Shown here piece after piece: positions 1-15,200 of a stretch of DNA of 64,000 nt; the stretch's first letter is position 1, and each line of letters opens with the position of its first letter. A program made the translations under genes and the position numbers. Source of the stretch: Hirudinaria manillensis (taxonomy: Eukaryota > Annelida > Clitellata > Hirudinida > Hirudinidae); NCBI GenBank assembly GCA_034509925.1, contig CM067527.1, positions 7,062,501 to 7,126,500 of the forward strand, in the 5' to 3' direction. The notes under the pieces were generated by a model that worked only from the letters and a program-made list of their open reading frames with translations, was not told the DNA's origin and did no database searches.

Positions 1-2611
1 TTTCATTGGGAGGCCTTCTGGATAACGGGCCCTAAAGGCCCTGACCACTTCGGGGTCCATTAGTTTTACCCCATCCACCTGGTTACCAAGAGTAACCCAG
101 TTTGGTTGGATGTTGTGTGGCCGACCGAAGAGCTCGATTTTTCTCATTCCTGGAGAAAGCCTCTCTATGATTCCGTAAATCTCGTCGGGTTTGTGACTCG
201 TAGCCCTGACCTCTGACACTATGACATCACAGTCGAGGCCCCTGTTAACCCCTTTTAAGTTCCCCTTTGCCCCAACAAGACAGTGCTCCTGGAAATTTAA
301 AAAGGATGTATCAGTCAGATCAAGTATCAAAGTATTCATTACCACAAATAATCTATAATATACAAGCACAGCAATGATATGATCCATCTAGTTCCAGATT
401 CAGATAATCATATGATCCACATTAAACTTTAATAACCCAGACATTTAAGCCATGCTTCATAAAATAGTATTAATTTGCTTAATATCTTTAGTATAACACA
501 TTTCACGATAGCAACTGCTATTGGTTAAGCAACTATTCTCCATTGAACAATGCCCACAAAGGTTTATCAAAAGAAGAATGACTCTAAAAACCTTTCCGTG
601 GTTTAGCCAATGTCCCGTTCTGCCAGTTCTGATGATCCTCTGGAGTTGATTGGTCTTCACCCAAATCAGTTCATCCACCCTCTCGTAGCCCCACAGGGTC
701 AAACATTCTCTGCCCAATTCCATGGCTCTCCCTGTGACCCAAAGGAAAATGTACCCGTCGTCCTGAAGCACGGGAACGTTCAGCTTCCTCATTTCGTCGT
801 CGGACATGGTTCCATATGGCAGTTCCATGTGGATGTCCCAGGGAGGATCGGCCATCACGACGGCAAATTTACCTAGGACGGACATGTCGAAGTGTCTCAA
901 GTCGCACTGAATCCACTGAGGAGGGTAGAGGGTCGTGGAGGAATCGTCGAACTTTGAGGCCCCGGACATGTCCGACCATATCCGATTGTTGGCCGGCACA
1001 AGAGACTGACGTCTAACAGAGGCCGAAGAGATCTTGGACTTTGACGAGTCACTCCCATCTGCATCAGCATAGTCGATCTGGTAATGAACGTACTTGCAGG
1101 TGTCCATGTGGAAGCAGGTATTTAGAAAGGAACAGTCGCCGAGGGATTCGTCCGTGTGCTTGTGTATGATCTTCTTGAAGTGGAGTTTCATGCACGTCTG
1201 GCTGGAATTCTTCTGGCATTCCTCCCTCGTGCCGGAGCTGCAAAACTCTCGAACCTGCCTACCTCCTTGTGACCTGAATCTCTCCGTCAGCAGACGTTCT
1301 TTCGTGGTCGGACGGCTGAGCAACTGCAAAATGTCTTCAGTTAGTTTTTTGTTCTCTCTCTCTTTGGCAGATTGACTTGATAGGAGACTCTCAATAAATT
1401 GGTCACTCTTGGAAGAATCCATCTGCAAAGTTGATAGTGATAATGATTACTATGAGGATGATGACACTATTTGTAGTGATATAATACAAAGGCAAAAGAA
1501 GGAAGCATGAATTGAATTTTAAACTCTCTAAAAGTCAATTGTCAAAATGTTAAGATCTGAAAAGATAATTTGGAAAAATTATAGCTATTAACATGCTTAA
1601 TGAGGTCAAGAACTTAATCAGGATTTTAGTTGAGGCTGAAATGTTACTTTTTTGGTATTTGATAACAAATCAATCATTCTTGTTGGTGGAGGTAGGAACA
1701 TCACTAGCTAACCAATTATCATAATGGGCAAAACATTTAAAATCATGAAATTGCAGTTAGATTAATTTGAAAATGAAAGGATGATCATGACCTTCTTGTT
1801 AGATTTGCTGGTTTTGATGCCATCTGTCTCCTCCCTTTCTTCGGGTTTTCTCTTCAAATTTTTTTTTGTGGATTCCTTTGACAGTCCTTCAATCTCCAGG
1901 TCTTTGAACTCTAACTCGTACAAAGCAGTCAACTTCTTGTGATCAACTGTTTCCACAATGGTACCCTGACCCTCATTATCTGTGTTTAGTGTTATCAGGC
2001 TCTGTACACTGTACTTTTGTATCAAATTTTCCACAATTGACAATGGTATGTCAACATCTGATGCCTGAGATATTAAGGATAAATGAAACCAATTATATCA
2101 AAAACCAAATTAGATATTTTTAAGTATTTTTCTCTGCAATGGAGTACAACTATCTTAAAATTCAATAAGATCTGAAATTTAAAAAAATTCTTAGACTTGC
2201 ATTTCTCTTCAGGGACTGATGGAGTGATTTCACATCAACAGGCAAATTCAGAGATATATCGATAATCTGTGTCAAGACCAGTTTCTCAACTTCTTTCAAA
2301 GTCTCAGCTTTGAGCAACTGGTCGGGTTTTAACTTGTTAGTGTTATTAGGGGTCGAAGGTAGTATTTGATCGTCATTTTGGGCTGTAGATCCTGCACATA
2401 TTGGCGACGATGCCGCTGATGGAATATTTCCAACAGCTCTTTCTGCCGTGCTGGGCGAAGCGACTGGCAAATCAGTCGAATTGACGGATGTATCTAGAGA
2501 AACGGCCGACGAACTCAATTCGGCTATTTGACGCTTCTTAGCGGCTATTCTCTCTTTTAAGCTAATTTGTTTGTTTTTAATGGCTTGAATTTCATCCCAA
2601 GTGTCCGACAT
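1..2611 (-). CDS. METTL3: METTL3, N6-adenosine-methyltransferase catalytic subunit (3' end cut by window edge)
   Basis: Catalytic subunit of the nuclear m6A writer; it methylates adenosine in mRNA using S-adenosylmethionine, with METTL14 and WTAP as known partners. Four exons read on the minus strand: 2611-2197, about 2057-1792, 1422-592 and 288-1. The phases are consistent (the second acceptor could instead lie near 2064). The N-terminus (MSDTWDEIQAIKNKQ...) matches the leader helix that binds WTAP. Two CCCH zinc fingers follow, at about C288/C296/C304/H308 and C324/C330/C336/H340. The MT-A70 domain carries the catalytic DPPW at about 419-422, then IHMELPYGT, LWVTGRAMELGREC and RTGRTGHWLNHGK. 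The last exon reads EHCLVGAKGN through PHNIQPNWVTLGNQ to YPEGLPMK. About 600 residues lie in the window against 580 in human, so only a few codons and the stop should be missing. All catalytic motifs are present and the gene looks functional. Confidence 0.97.
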
Positions 2612-2757
2612 AATTCCCGTCTATCGTTCGAAACGCCGCCAGACCATAACTCCCAATTATCGCTTTAATAAACACAAACGACTTGTAGAGATTTTTAATA
2701 GTCTAATATTCACAAATAAACTCATAAAAATATCGGTTAAAGAGACATAACAAAATT
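2612..2757 (-). other. 146-bp spacer between the two METTL3 genes
   Basis: The spacer runs from the paralogue's stop to the METTL3 start. It holds two ATTAAA-type poly(A) signals for the upstream gene (2699-2694 and 2669-2664). Only about 50 bp therefore remain between that gene's likely cleavage site and the METTL3 ATG. There is no TATA box and no pyrimidine-rich 3' splice site just before the METTL3 start; the nearest AG follows CGAT and is poor. METTL3 must use a very compact promoter, one within the upstream gene, or cotranscription. Confidence 0.6.
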
Positions 2758-4723
2758 CTACGACGAAACATCATTACTGAAAGGCTCCGACTGAGTAGAA
2801 CTATTTGGAACGCAGGCCGCCATAAACCTCCGGACGATAGACGGATCACACATATAACTCCCGCTCAACTGGTTCCCGAGTGTCACCCAATTGTTCCTGA
2901 GATTATGTGGCCGACCAAAGAGCTCGATCTTCCTAGTACCTGGAGACAGTCTTTCGATGATCTCGTAGATTTCGTCTGGTTTATGACTGGTGTCTCTTAC
3001 TTCTGACACGATGACATCACAGTCAAGGCCTCGATTGAATCCTTTTGGGTTTCCTTTCACTCCGACAATACAGTGTTCCTGCATGTGTAAGATGAGGATT
3101 AATCGATCAATATTCGTTCGATGCACCAATTCAATATAAAGATAAGCAAAAGTCGGATTTATCGATTTATACATAAGCACATATCACCATCTCTGTCTTT
3201 ATGATAGCGATGGAGCAGGATGATATGAATATAATATATGACATCTGACTAGCGATATATCATAGTTCTCACCTTGGTATGATTTAACCAATGTCCTGTT
3301 CTGCCACTCCTGACGAGGCTTTGGACTTGGTTTGTCTTTAACCAGACAATCTCTTCAACTTGTCTGTAGCCCCAAAGTTTCAGGCATTCCCTACCCAACT
3401 CCATGGCTCTCCCAGTCACCCAAAGAAATATGTAACCGTCGTCTTGAAGAAGCGGTATTTTCAGATTCCTCATCTCGTCGTCTGCCATAGTACCGTAAGG
3501 GAGACCCATGTGTATATCCCACGGTGGATCGGCCATAATTACGGCAAACTTTCCTAAGATGTTTAAATCTAAAACCCTGAGATCGCACTGAATCCACTGC
3601 GGTGGATACTTTATTCTTTTTTCTCCAGGGGCTAAATTGCCCGACACGTCGGCTAGGAGCGACTCGGCTATAGAAGGCAAGACTGGCGCTTCGAGGGGTG
3701 GGCTAGGAATGGCGAAATCGCTTTCTAAGAGTTCGCTTGATTCTATCTCGTAATGAACGTATTTGCAGGTATTCGTATTAAAGCAGTTATTGAGATAGCT
3801 GCAGTTACCAACAGTTTCGTCCGTGTGGGCTTTGACTATTTTTTTGTAATGAATCTTTTTGCATTTCTGCCAAGGATGGGCAGAGGACTTAGTACAGTCG
3901 AGTCTCGTGATGTGATGGCAGTATTTTCTCAGCTTTTGCTGAGGTCTGAAAACGTCTAAGACCATTCGTTCTTTTACGCTCCGGTAATTGAGTAGTTCGG
4001 CAAGAGAGATTTCCTTTCGTAACTTTTTCGTAGGCGGCTCCTCTTGCCGCTGCCGGACGTCGTCCTAGAGGTTTTAAAATGCAAGTATTATTATGTTGGA
4101 CTGAATGAATTTGTAAAATGTACCTCGAGCACCTTGAACTCATTTTTCAGCCGCTCCCTTATTAAGCGATATCTTTCGCACCAAGAGGTAGGGCGGCGTT
4201 TGGGATCGCTTTTCCCCCTCAGACTCTGAATCGAATCGTATGGCTGCTTTTCTGGATGTCGATGAGAAATCTTTTGATTCTTATAAGGATAACATTCGTC
4301 TTTCTCATCGGAACGTCTTTTCTTCTTGAAGTCCTTACCGTCAGATTTTTCACAGTACGAATCGAGCAAAAAGTCTCTATCGCTGGATACGGATCGTCTT
4401 TTTCTTTTCCTGCGTTTTTCTTTGTGTGTTTCTCGATCGCTGCTCGTCGGACCATTTTCTGACATTCTGATCGCATTGGAGTGATATTCGTGTGATTCTT
4501 CCCGGTGATTAGGTATTTTTGTTGCGTTATTTTTATGCGTCGTTAGAGAAGATTCAACTCTATCTTTCGAACTTTTTCTGTTACCGTGCCGACGAGATGT
4601 TGACTCAACCATACGAGAATATTTAATATTGTCCTCTACTTTATTAATACGTCCATCGGTCGTTGTAAATAAATCATAATAACAATTTTGATCTCCAAAC
4701 TGTTTAGCATGACTATCATTCAT
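2758..4723 (-). CDS. METTL3-like paralogue with a divergent N-terminus
   Basis: A second MT-A70 methyltransferase of METTL3 type, in tandem upstream of METTL3. Three exons: 4723-4124, 4064-3273 and 3078-2758, all joined in phase 0, giving about 570 residues. Exons 2 and 3 match METTL3: two CCCH fingers (C249/C257/C268/H272 and C288/C294/C300/H304), ADPPWDIHMGLPYGT with DPPW at about 379-382, LWVTGRAMELGREC, GRTGHWLNHTK, and EHCIVGVKGN to HNLRNNWVTLGNQ. The METTL3 introns before EHC and before the catalytic exon are shared. The first 200 residues are unrelated to METTL3. They are rich in Ser, Arg and Lys (KEKRRKRKRRSVSSDRD), look like a nuclear SR-type segment, and contain no WTAP leader helix. 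The C-terminus ends in a short Ser-rich tail. No stop or frameshift breaks the frame, so this looks like an active duplicate. I cannot exclude an extra 5' exon. ATTAAA signals on this strand lie at 2699-2694 and 2669-2664, before the METTL3 start. Confidence 0.9.
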
Positions 4724-5924
4724 TTCATCTAGATTTAATCCGAGATCACATCGAAGATTGGCGATAATAGAAAGTAAACAAACAATATAAACAAATATTA
4801 CACCAGCTTTAAATTTTTTATTTCCAGCATAATTTATTTTTAAAAGTTTTATGATTAAATAATTTAACCAAAGTTTTCATATAAATAAAAAAATATAGAT
4901 TTTTTTAAGCTCGAATAGTAAGACCGCTCAACATCAGCAAACAAATCGCATCATTTTCACTAAATTAGTTTAATAGATTTTATTATAAGATTACCATTTT
5001 TTCAATCGAGTATACCACTACACCTGCACTCTTCGAAAGCGAGAGCGCCCGCAAACTTCGACCGCGACGCTATTAGTTGCATAGCCCATCTCATCGATCT
5101 TAAGAACTTCAAAATCCTTATCATATCTAAACTAGTATTTTCACCAACACTCTCATACATTTATCTCATAAAATTTGTCGACATAAATATGACTTCGAAC
5201 TGTTGCATTAAATAAAAACAAGTCTTTTAAAGTCAAAAGATAAGCAAACGACTTCAAAAGTGAGTAATATCATGATTCTATCACAAAATGATCATGATTA
5301 CAATAACTGCATAATGACCTTAGGATAAATTCTGAACTTGGGCATTGAAATACTGATTTTCAAAATAAAGTCAATAAGATGAATACAAAATGATGCAATT
5401 ATTGCTTCAAAAACAGATTGCAAAACGTAAAATAGGATATCAAATAAACAATACATCAAATAAAACTGAAAAATTAAAACCACATCAGGTTAAAAGAGGG
5501 GCAAAGAAAATAATATTTAGAAAAAATAATTTAATTAATAAATAAAAATGAGAAAAGGGATACACACTACCCTTTCATTTAATTGAGATAATCAACCTAG
5601 TACAAACTGAGCAGACGTAAATAATCTTTTAAGCTTTCTAAAACACAAAGGCAAATAAATATAAAGATCCGACCGAGATTGAAAATACATAGATAAAAAT
5701 AATCAACATTTAGTAATACTTTCTTTACATAATTCGTGTGAATAATGTTTAGCATAAGGTGACCATTCATGCAATGAGAATCTCAAAATCAAAAGATTCA
5801 TCAAATATTAATTCTCAAGTTAATGCAAAAGATGTTTCAATGTCTTATGCAGAGAATGACAAGACAAATAAGCATCATCATTGCCATCACCACAGGACCA
5901 TCACCAAAGGATGCTAATCCTTTG
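4724..5924. other. Intergenic, no gene recognised
   Basis: AT-rich sequence between the 5' end of the METTL3 paralogue and the 3' end of the galactosyltransferase. Only short, low-complexity open frames are present. A small GC-richer patch at about 5031-5095 shows no recognisable product. The left part presumably holds the promoter of the METTL3 paralogue, and the right part the 3' untranslated region of the transferase. I see no RNA gene or repeat array. Confidence 0.5.
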
Positions 5925-8768
5925 TTACCAGAGATTGGCAGGTGGCTCTCCAATGTCCAGCAGGAGGTAGGTGTAGTAAGGCAGGTTACCAACGTAAAGT
6001 CTCTTGTATTCTAGAGAATTCAAGCCATCGACCTGGTATCTTCTCGGACCAGTGTAGAGAAGTTTGAGTCTGCAATTAAGGTTGTCATAGAGATATTTTA
6101 CACGTTCATAATTCAAACAACATGCACAATTAGTTTACATATAACGAATATGATCATAATTCAAACAACATGCACAATTAGTTTACATATAACGAATATG
6201 ATCTTATAATAAGAACCTATAAAAGGTCTTCCATTTGAATAGTGAGGGATTAGCTGTTAGTAATAAAAATCACATAACATTTTTCTTTTATTCTGGCAAT
6301 ATGAATTATTAAAAAATCCCAAAGAAATTCTTGTAATGCCAAATTCTCCGCACGTTTTTAAGGAGAACAGAATTTATTCATTCTCACCTATTCATGGCAT
6401 CAGAAGGAGTTCTTTTCACATGTTTAATCATCTTGTACCTTGCCAGTTTTGACCAGGGTCTCGTTATTCTTAAACCAACCACCATGATCCTGAACGAGAA
6501 GGTATTTAAAAGTAATGATTAAAAATTAGTGGCCACTCCAAAAAGGACTCTAACAATCATTGGACATTGTAATTGCCTTCATAATTGGCATTTTTTGGCA
6601 TTTTATAACAAAATTCTAAACATTTACCTGTAAGCCATGTCATCATCTTCAGCTCCCCAACCCCAGTACAAGTTTGAGTAGCCGTTCACCATTAGAAAAT
6701 GCTCGGTTCTCATGTTCAAGACTCCACCTACTAATTCTTTATAGGTCAACCTTGAACCAATAAATATGGACAAGTCATCATATTTGTCATTACCATCATT
6801 AATTATTAATTAGGAGGCAAAGGCAAATTCAAATCAAATTCAGTTCAAGCAAATATATTATGCTAAAAATCAAGCATAATCAAGGGTGTACCAACTCATA
6901 GTTCATTTCGTCTATGGCCACCGATAGGTGCCTAGGTTGAGTAGGACAGGAATAGATGTTCCTGTCATCTTCTGGGATGAGATCAACATCGTGAAAGACG
7001 AAGCAGTCAAAGTCATCGAGTTTCAAAGCTTCAATGAAACCGGCGTTCATGAGGCGAGCCTTGTTGAAAGTCTGGTTGCCTGTCTGAGGAATATTTTCGA
7101 AATAAGAAAAGATTAGAGATCATTTCATGCTAATGACAGCTTGTTTTAATGTCTTTAAAATTAATAATAAAATTTTTAATTAAAGGATTTAATGAAATCT
7201 GAAATTGATTAGTTTATTAACCATATTATGAAATAATTTTTCAGATCAATCCACTTAAGTTACAGTATATTGATTGTTTTTAAAAGGAGGATGGGTTAGG
7301 TGATGTGATGGTTGTGGATGTTGAAATGCAGTGAGGGTAACATTTAAATGCCACTATGTAGATAATAATAATAATAATAATAACATCAATAGAAATACCT
7401 AAGCACTTCATTTTCAATTTTATAGTACTGTTTCAATAATTAAGTATTGTCAGGCTCTTCAAAAATAACTAAATATCTTTATTCTGATGGAAAATTCTCA
7501 GTTTGATCCAAACACAATTTTAATTTGTATGGGATTAGTTTTGCATGTCAACCTTAAAAAATCATATTTTATTTTGCATATTTAAGAAAATAATTAGTTT
7601 CAAATTGAAATATTTTTGAAAATAAATAAAAAAATCCATTAAAGGACTAATCTCTCTAAGCTGTTAGTCTGAAACTATTCTATAGATATGTTACATCACA
7701 TGAATATACAGAATAAACAATTAACCTACAACATGGAGCAATAAAACTACCTGCTCAACAACAAATATCCTGTAATTCAATTCCTGTCTTTGAAGCATTG
7801 GATGGATGTGACTGAGAAATGTGAGCAAGTGTAGCAGACGGTCCCTATAAGGCACTATGATGGCCACTTTGTGTTGGGCCACACAATCCAGGGGCTTCCA
7901 AGACCCCCCGGGTTTGACAGAAACGAGTGTGTTTAGTTTTTTCCGCATTAAGGATTCCGTTGTTTCATTGGTATCCAATGATATGTTCAAAGGGCCTTCT
8001 GGTTTGGGTAAATATTTATAGGATAAATATTATTATAAGGTTATGAATGCAATATTGTTATTTGGTATTAACTTATTAAAGAATAATGCAAGGTAGAGTT
8101 ATTATTGATTAATTTGGGCTAATAAAAGGAGTTATCTCAATAATTCTATTATTTATGTGTTCCAAAGGAGTTAATCTGATATTATTAGCTTCATTGTAAA
8201 GTTATGTCCATGAACACATCACTACAAACTCAAGATCAAATGCTTTAAGTAGTTTTATTATTTAATATGCAAATTTGATAGGATCCTCACTTAGAAACAT
8301 AGGTACCTCCTGGCAATATGGCAAATCATGTTTCGCATAAAATTTTTCCTGAAGTTCATGAAGACGGCTTTTATAAAGTTGGTAACTCATCGTGTTGCAG
8401 GATTTGTTTGTGGCTGGATCATGGCAGGTCCTTTGGGCTGATGTGCTAAAATTTGTAAAACCTTTCAATAAGAATTGGCTGTATTCTTTGGCTTCCTCAA
8501 ATATTTGTCGCATTCTTCGTGCTTCTGATTCTAGCCTCAAGAGATCTTGAAATTGCCTCATGGTTGGCATGTCTTTTTTAAGCATCGACCTGATATTTGC
8601 TTCTAACTCTCGTATTTCTTTTTGGAGTTTCTTCATTTTATTTGTGGTCTTTGCGTGCCCATATAGACCACTGTGCATCACTAAGATTTGAGTCAAGGTC
8701 AATAAGATAAGACAAATCAGAAGAACAAGCAGAAGGATAGGCGGCAAATCTCGGCGTTTTATCCACAT
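5925..8768 (-). CDS. B4GALT: Beta-1,4-galactosyltransferase family (GT7) enzyme, probably a beta4-GalNAc-transferase
   Basis: Golgi type II membrane glycosyltransferase that adds Gal or GalNAc in beta-1,4 linkage to acceptor sugars. Six exons: 8768-8291, 7998-7751, 7083-6896, 6750-6628, 6489-6388 and 6069-5925. Every phase agrees, giving 427 residues. After a short basic cytosolic tail comes one membrane segment (about 10-31), then a charged coiled-coil stem (about 42-100). The catalytic domain begins at HKVAIIVPYRDR and continues with HPMLQRQELNYRIFVVEQ, FNKARLMNAGF, the metal-binding FVFHDVDLIPEDD, WGWGAEDDD, the metal-ligand His in YKMIKHVKR, and a final DGLNSLEYKR block. The residue matching Tyr289 of bovine/human B4GALT1 is Leu311 (YKELVGGV instead of VQYFGGV). 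That change is known to let the enzyme accept UDP-GalNAc, and invertebrate beta4-GalNAc-transferases have Ile there. GalNAc specificity is therefore inferred. Confidence 0.95.
6108..6203. repeat. 48-bp exact tandem duplication in the last transferase intron
   Basis: Two consecutive copies (6108-6155 and 6156-6203) of a 48-bp unit starting ATAATTCAAACAACATGC and ending GAATATGATC. By eye they are identical, so the duplication is recent or the copy number is variable. It lies in the intron just before the final coding exon (6069-5925) and changes no codon. Confidence 0.85.
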
Positions 8769-9546
8769 CGATGCTGAATGGACCAGTTCCTATTAGATCA
8801 CGTAATATCTAGTGTTATAAAACTTTCTACAAATTTGAGATTCATGGAGAGCTAGAAAGACAATTGGGGTCCTCAAAAATTTCCAAAATCAGCATTGCAA
8901 CTTCATTTAACTGATAGATTACAGACGTTTCATAATCGCCGCGATTAGCCACCGACCGCACTCCATGCGGAACAAAAAAATAACGTTATTTATACGAGCC
9001 TGAAATAGTAAACATTAGAGATTTTTTTTTTTTGAGTTTATTGAACAAACAGTTATGTACACAAATTAGTTATTTGCATCTAATCTAACGAACAATCTTA
9101 ATTGCCAATTAAAGAAAATTTTATCAATACCCCGTTCCGGCCAATTTAAAAAATATCTATAATGCACACATACCCCGCTGAACTTGAAATGCAACACTCC
9201 AAGTTTAAAATGCCTATAAAACATACGAAATGCCTAGAAACCGCACACGAAAACAACCATCCCATTTCGGTCTCTGATTATTAATATATCGCAACATCAT
9301 ATAGGCAAGTCTCTTTCGCCTTACTGTCTAATCGATAATCTTTTTCTCAGTTATATTACAGCCTTGCCAACCCAAGCACTGACTTATTCTATCGCAAATA
9401 TATAAAGTCAATCAGGCATTTATTTCAGTAGATTTTTAAAGACCAAAATGCCATTACAAACAAATTTACACAAAATAAGCAAGAAAATGAGACATACATC
9501 AGAAATAAAGCCACTGATTAGCTAAAGAATATAAATTCTGTTTTCA
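8769..9546. other. Intergenic between the transferase promoter side and the LZIC 3' end
   Basis: No gene is seen. The left part is the upstream region of the transferase and contains a small GC-richer patch at about 8935-8970. The right part is the 3' untranslated region of LZIC, with a poly(A) signal (AATAAA on the minus strand) at 9424-9419, about 123 nt after the LZIC stop. Confidence 0.55.
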
Positions 9547-12274
<2,728 letters not shown>

Positions 12275-15200
12275 TTGCATAACGAATTTATTGACCTCGA
12301 TCGCCTTCAGAAAAGTTTTAATTTGAATAATTATCATGTCGGATTAGGTAACTTAATTGGTGAAAAGTCGCTAGTAAAGAAATATACTTCGATGAAACGC
12401 ACAAGTGTCAAAAAATACGAGATTTTAAACGAAGGATGCGAAGATCAAATGGTAGATCAAAGATCGTTTCAATTCTTAACTTTTTAAGGAGTGTCCTTTG
12501 ATTTACACAGTCGAATAAAACTATTGTTGGATTATAATTACCTCTTGAAACATTTTTTGTAGCGAATATGTGGATTCAAAAGAAACGCCTGCCGAGAAAT
12601 AGTTTGCAAAATTTTCTACTTTCTCACTCTGGGCTCCTTGAAGATTATCTTCGATTGGTATCCAATCCTCATGGTCAGATTGAAGTGCACAAGATGCTCA
12701 TTGGAGCAGGCTGATTATGTCCAGTTGGTGGTAAGTGAATGTTCTATGGAAATAGTTTTTTTTATTATTGTATAATCCATCAAACATGAATCAACCATGA
12801 GTTATTAATCAAAATGGTTGTAATTGCTAATCTAATGTTAATTGTTTATGTTTATTTAATGTTTATTTAATTATACAATAATTATTCATTTGGTGAATAT
12901 TTTGTTCAGATAATGCTAGTTATATTCTATGTTTTCCACCACAGGATCAGTACAAGCAGACATTTGTATCAAAAATTTCTTTCCTAAGTAAAGTAAGTTA
13001 AACTCTAAGCTTTGAGTTTTTTAAACCTACTTTGACTTCACTTGTAATCTGTTGTGAAATGTATAACTTGTTGTTTTTCTGCTTAATAAAATGCAATTTC
13101 TCGTTAATTATTCATCCATTATAAAGTTTATATTAATTTTTTGTTAAATATCTTAAATATGTATGTTATGGCATACACAATGATAATAATTTCTTCAATT
13201 TAGGTATCATTTCAAAAGTATTTCTTGAACAAGAAAGTGAAATACATTTGGAATGACGACAACAAGGCATTCGAGAAACTGAGGTAATTCAGATTTCTGA
13301 GTTGCTACAAATAGGATTTTATTTATCTGTAGTTACTTAAATCATTATTTATTTATCAAGAAGTATTATAGTTAAAGTTTATGTATCAATATTAAATCAA
13401 TAGGAATTAAATCAAGAAAATTATTGACCTTTGTTTGTTATTATTTGCAAGTAATTTAAAAAAAAAATCTTATTTCCTTCTCAAAGTTATCACATAAATG
13501 TTTATAATGCTCTGTTTGCATTAACATACTCAAAGGTGTTGTTGTTGTTGTTGACATCATCCTAATCGCTTAGTCACAATTTCTTGCACTCATGGTAAAT
13601 AAGCTGCTGCTGCCACACTTCTGTTAACATCATCATATCAACAATCATCATCATATCGTACTCACCACTATCATCATCATCATAATTTCAGGGGTCCTCA
13701 CCAAGGGAAGTCATGTTCCTTTTTCCATCAATGTCAAGGTCTCACAACTCCAGAACAAGAAGAAAGGTATTTTTATTCATTTATTTATTTATTTTTATTT
13801 ATTTATTATTTTTGTTTATTTTTTTTATTTCGTTCGCTTTTGATTTTCCGTTTGCATTTATTTTTCTAACAAAATTCTTTGAAATTAATTTTGAAAGACG
13901 AGAAACTTTCGGATCCAATTCCGTTCGTGTCCACGTAACTCCGATCTTGAAGCTCTTGTACACGCAGGTGATTTTGAATTATTCTATTAAATAATAATAA
14001 TAAATTAATGGCAATTAATGGTTGCAAGAGGTTAGAAGCATTATTAAGATTAAAAATTAAATTTAATCTCGTAAAAATATAATTAAATAACATAGAAACA
14101 ATAACCGTTGAATATTATTTCTAGGGTCTGAATCCATTCTACGTGTTCCAAGCTCTGAGCTGCACACTTTGGTTCTTGGATCAGTATTATTATTTTGCAG
14201 CCTGCATCATCATCCTGTCTGTCATTTCATTGGCTGCTCAGATCCACCAGATGAGACACGTGAGTTTTTGATTCCCCGAATGTTGACAACCATGATAATG
14301 TTTATTTTCTTAATACTAATATTAATATTAATAATAATAATAAAATAATGATGCTGATCAATGGCCCTTAAAGGTGTCATAATAATAATGTTTTGTATAT
14401 TACCATTTATGGAAGTCATGCTCAATATCATCATTAACATCATCATTGCAACTTAAAAACACTTAAAAACAATCATCATCATCAGCATTGATGAGTTGTT
14501 ATGTATGTTAATCCATGCATGGTGATAATGATCCCACCATTATATTATGATAGTCATTATTATTATTAATTTATTAATTAATAATTATTATCATCAACAC
14601 AGTCAGAGAGGAAGTTGAAGCACACTGTGGGTGGTTCAGAGAAAGTGTCGGTTCTTAGGAGGAACACAGGAGGTTAATTGATTAATTGATATTATTATTA
14701 TTGGTAGTAGTACTAATATTATTATTATTAATATCATAATTAATATTGTTGCCTAAAATATCTTCTGATAATAATTTACTGAATCACTACCATGGACCTT
14801 GCAGAGTTTGAATTGGTGGAAGCAGAGGATTTGGTCCCTGGTGACATCATCGAAATTCCGAGAGGGGGTTGCAACATGCAGTGCGATGCCATCCTCACGA
14901 GTGGCGTCTGCATTGTCAATGAGAGCATGCTCACAGGTTGGTTTCTGTTGTTGTTGGTGATGATGATGATCTTAATGATAGACATATAGATACGTAGAGT
15001 CAGATGGGTGATAGTTATATGTTGTTGATGAAAATGGTGCTAGCGTCATTAATGATGATGACATTGAGACCGTTGTTGTTCCCAAGCAGTAATCATCATT
15101 ATCATGTTGAAATGATTACTCCAATCCAATCAAAACCCTGCTGCCATTACTATCGAAATCCACTTAATGTAATCATTATCATCATCCAGGCGAGAGCATC

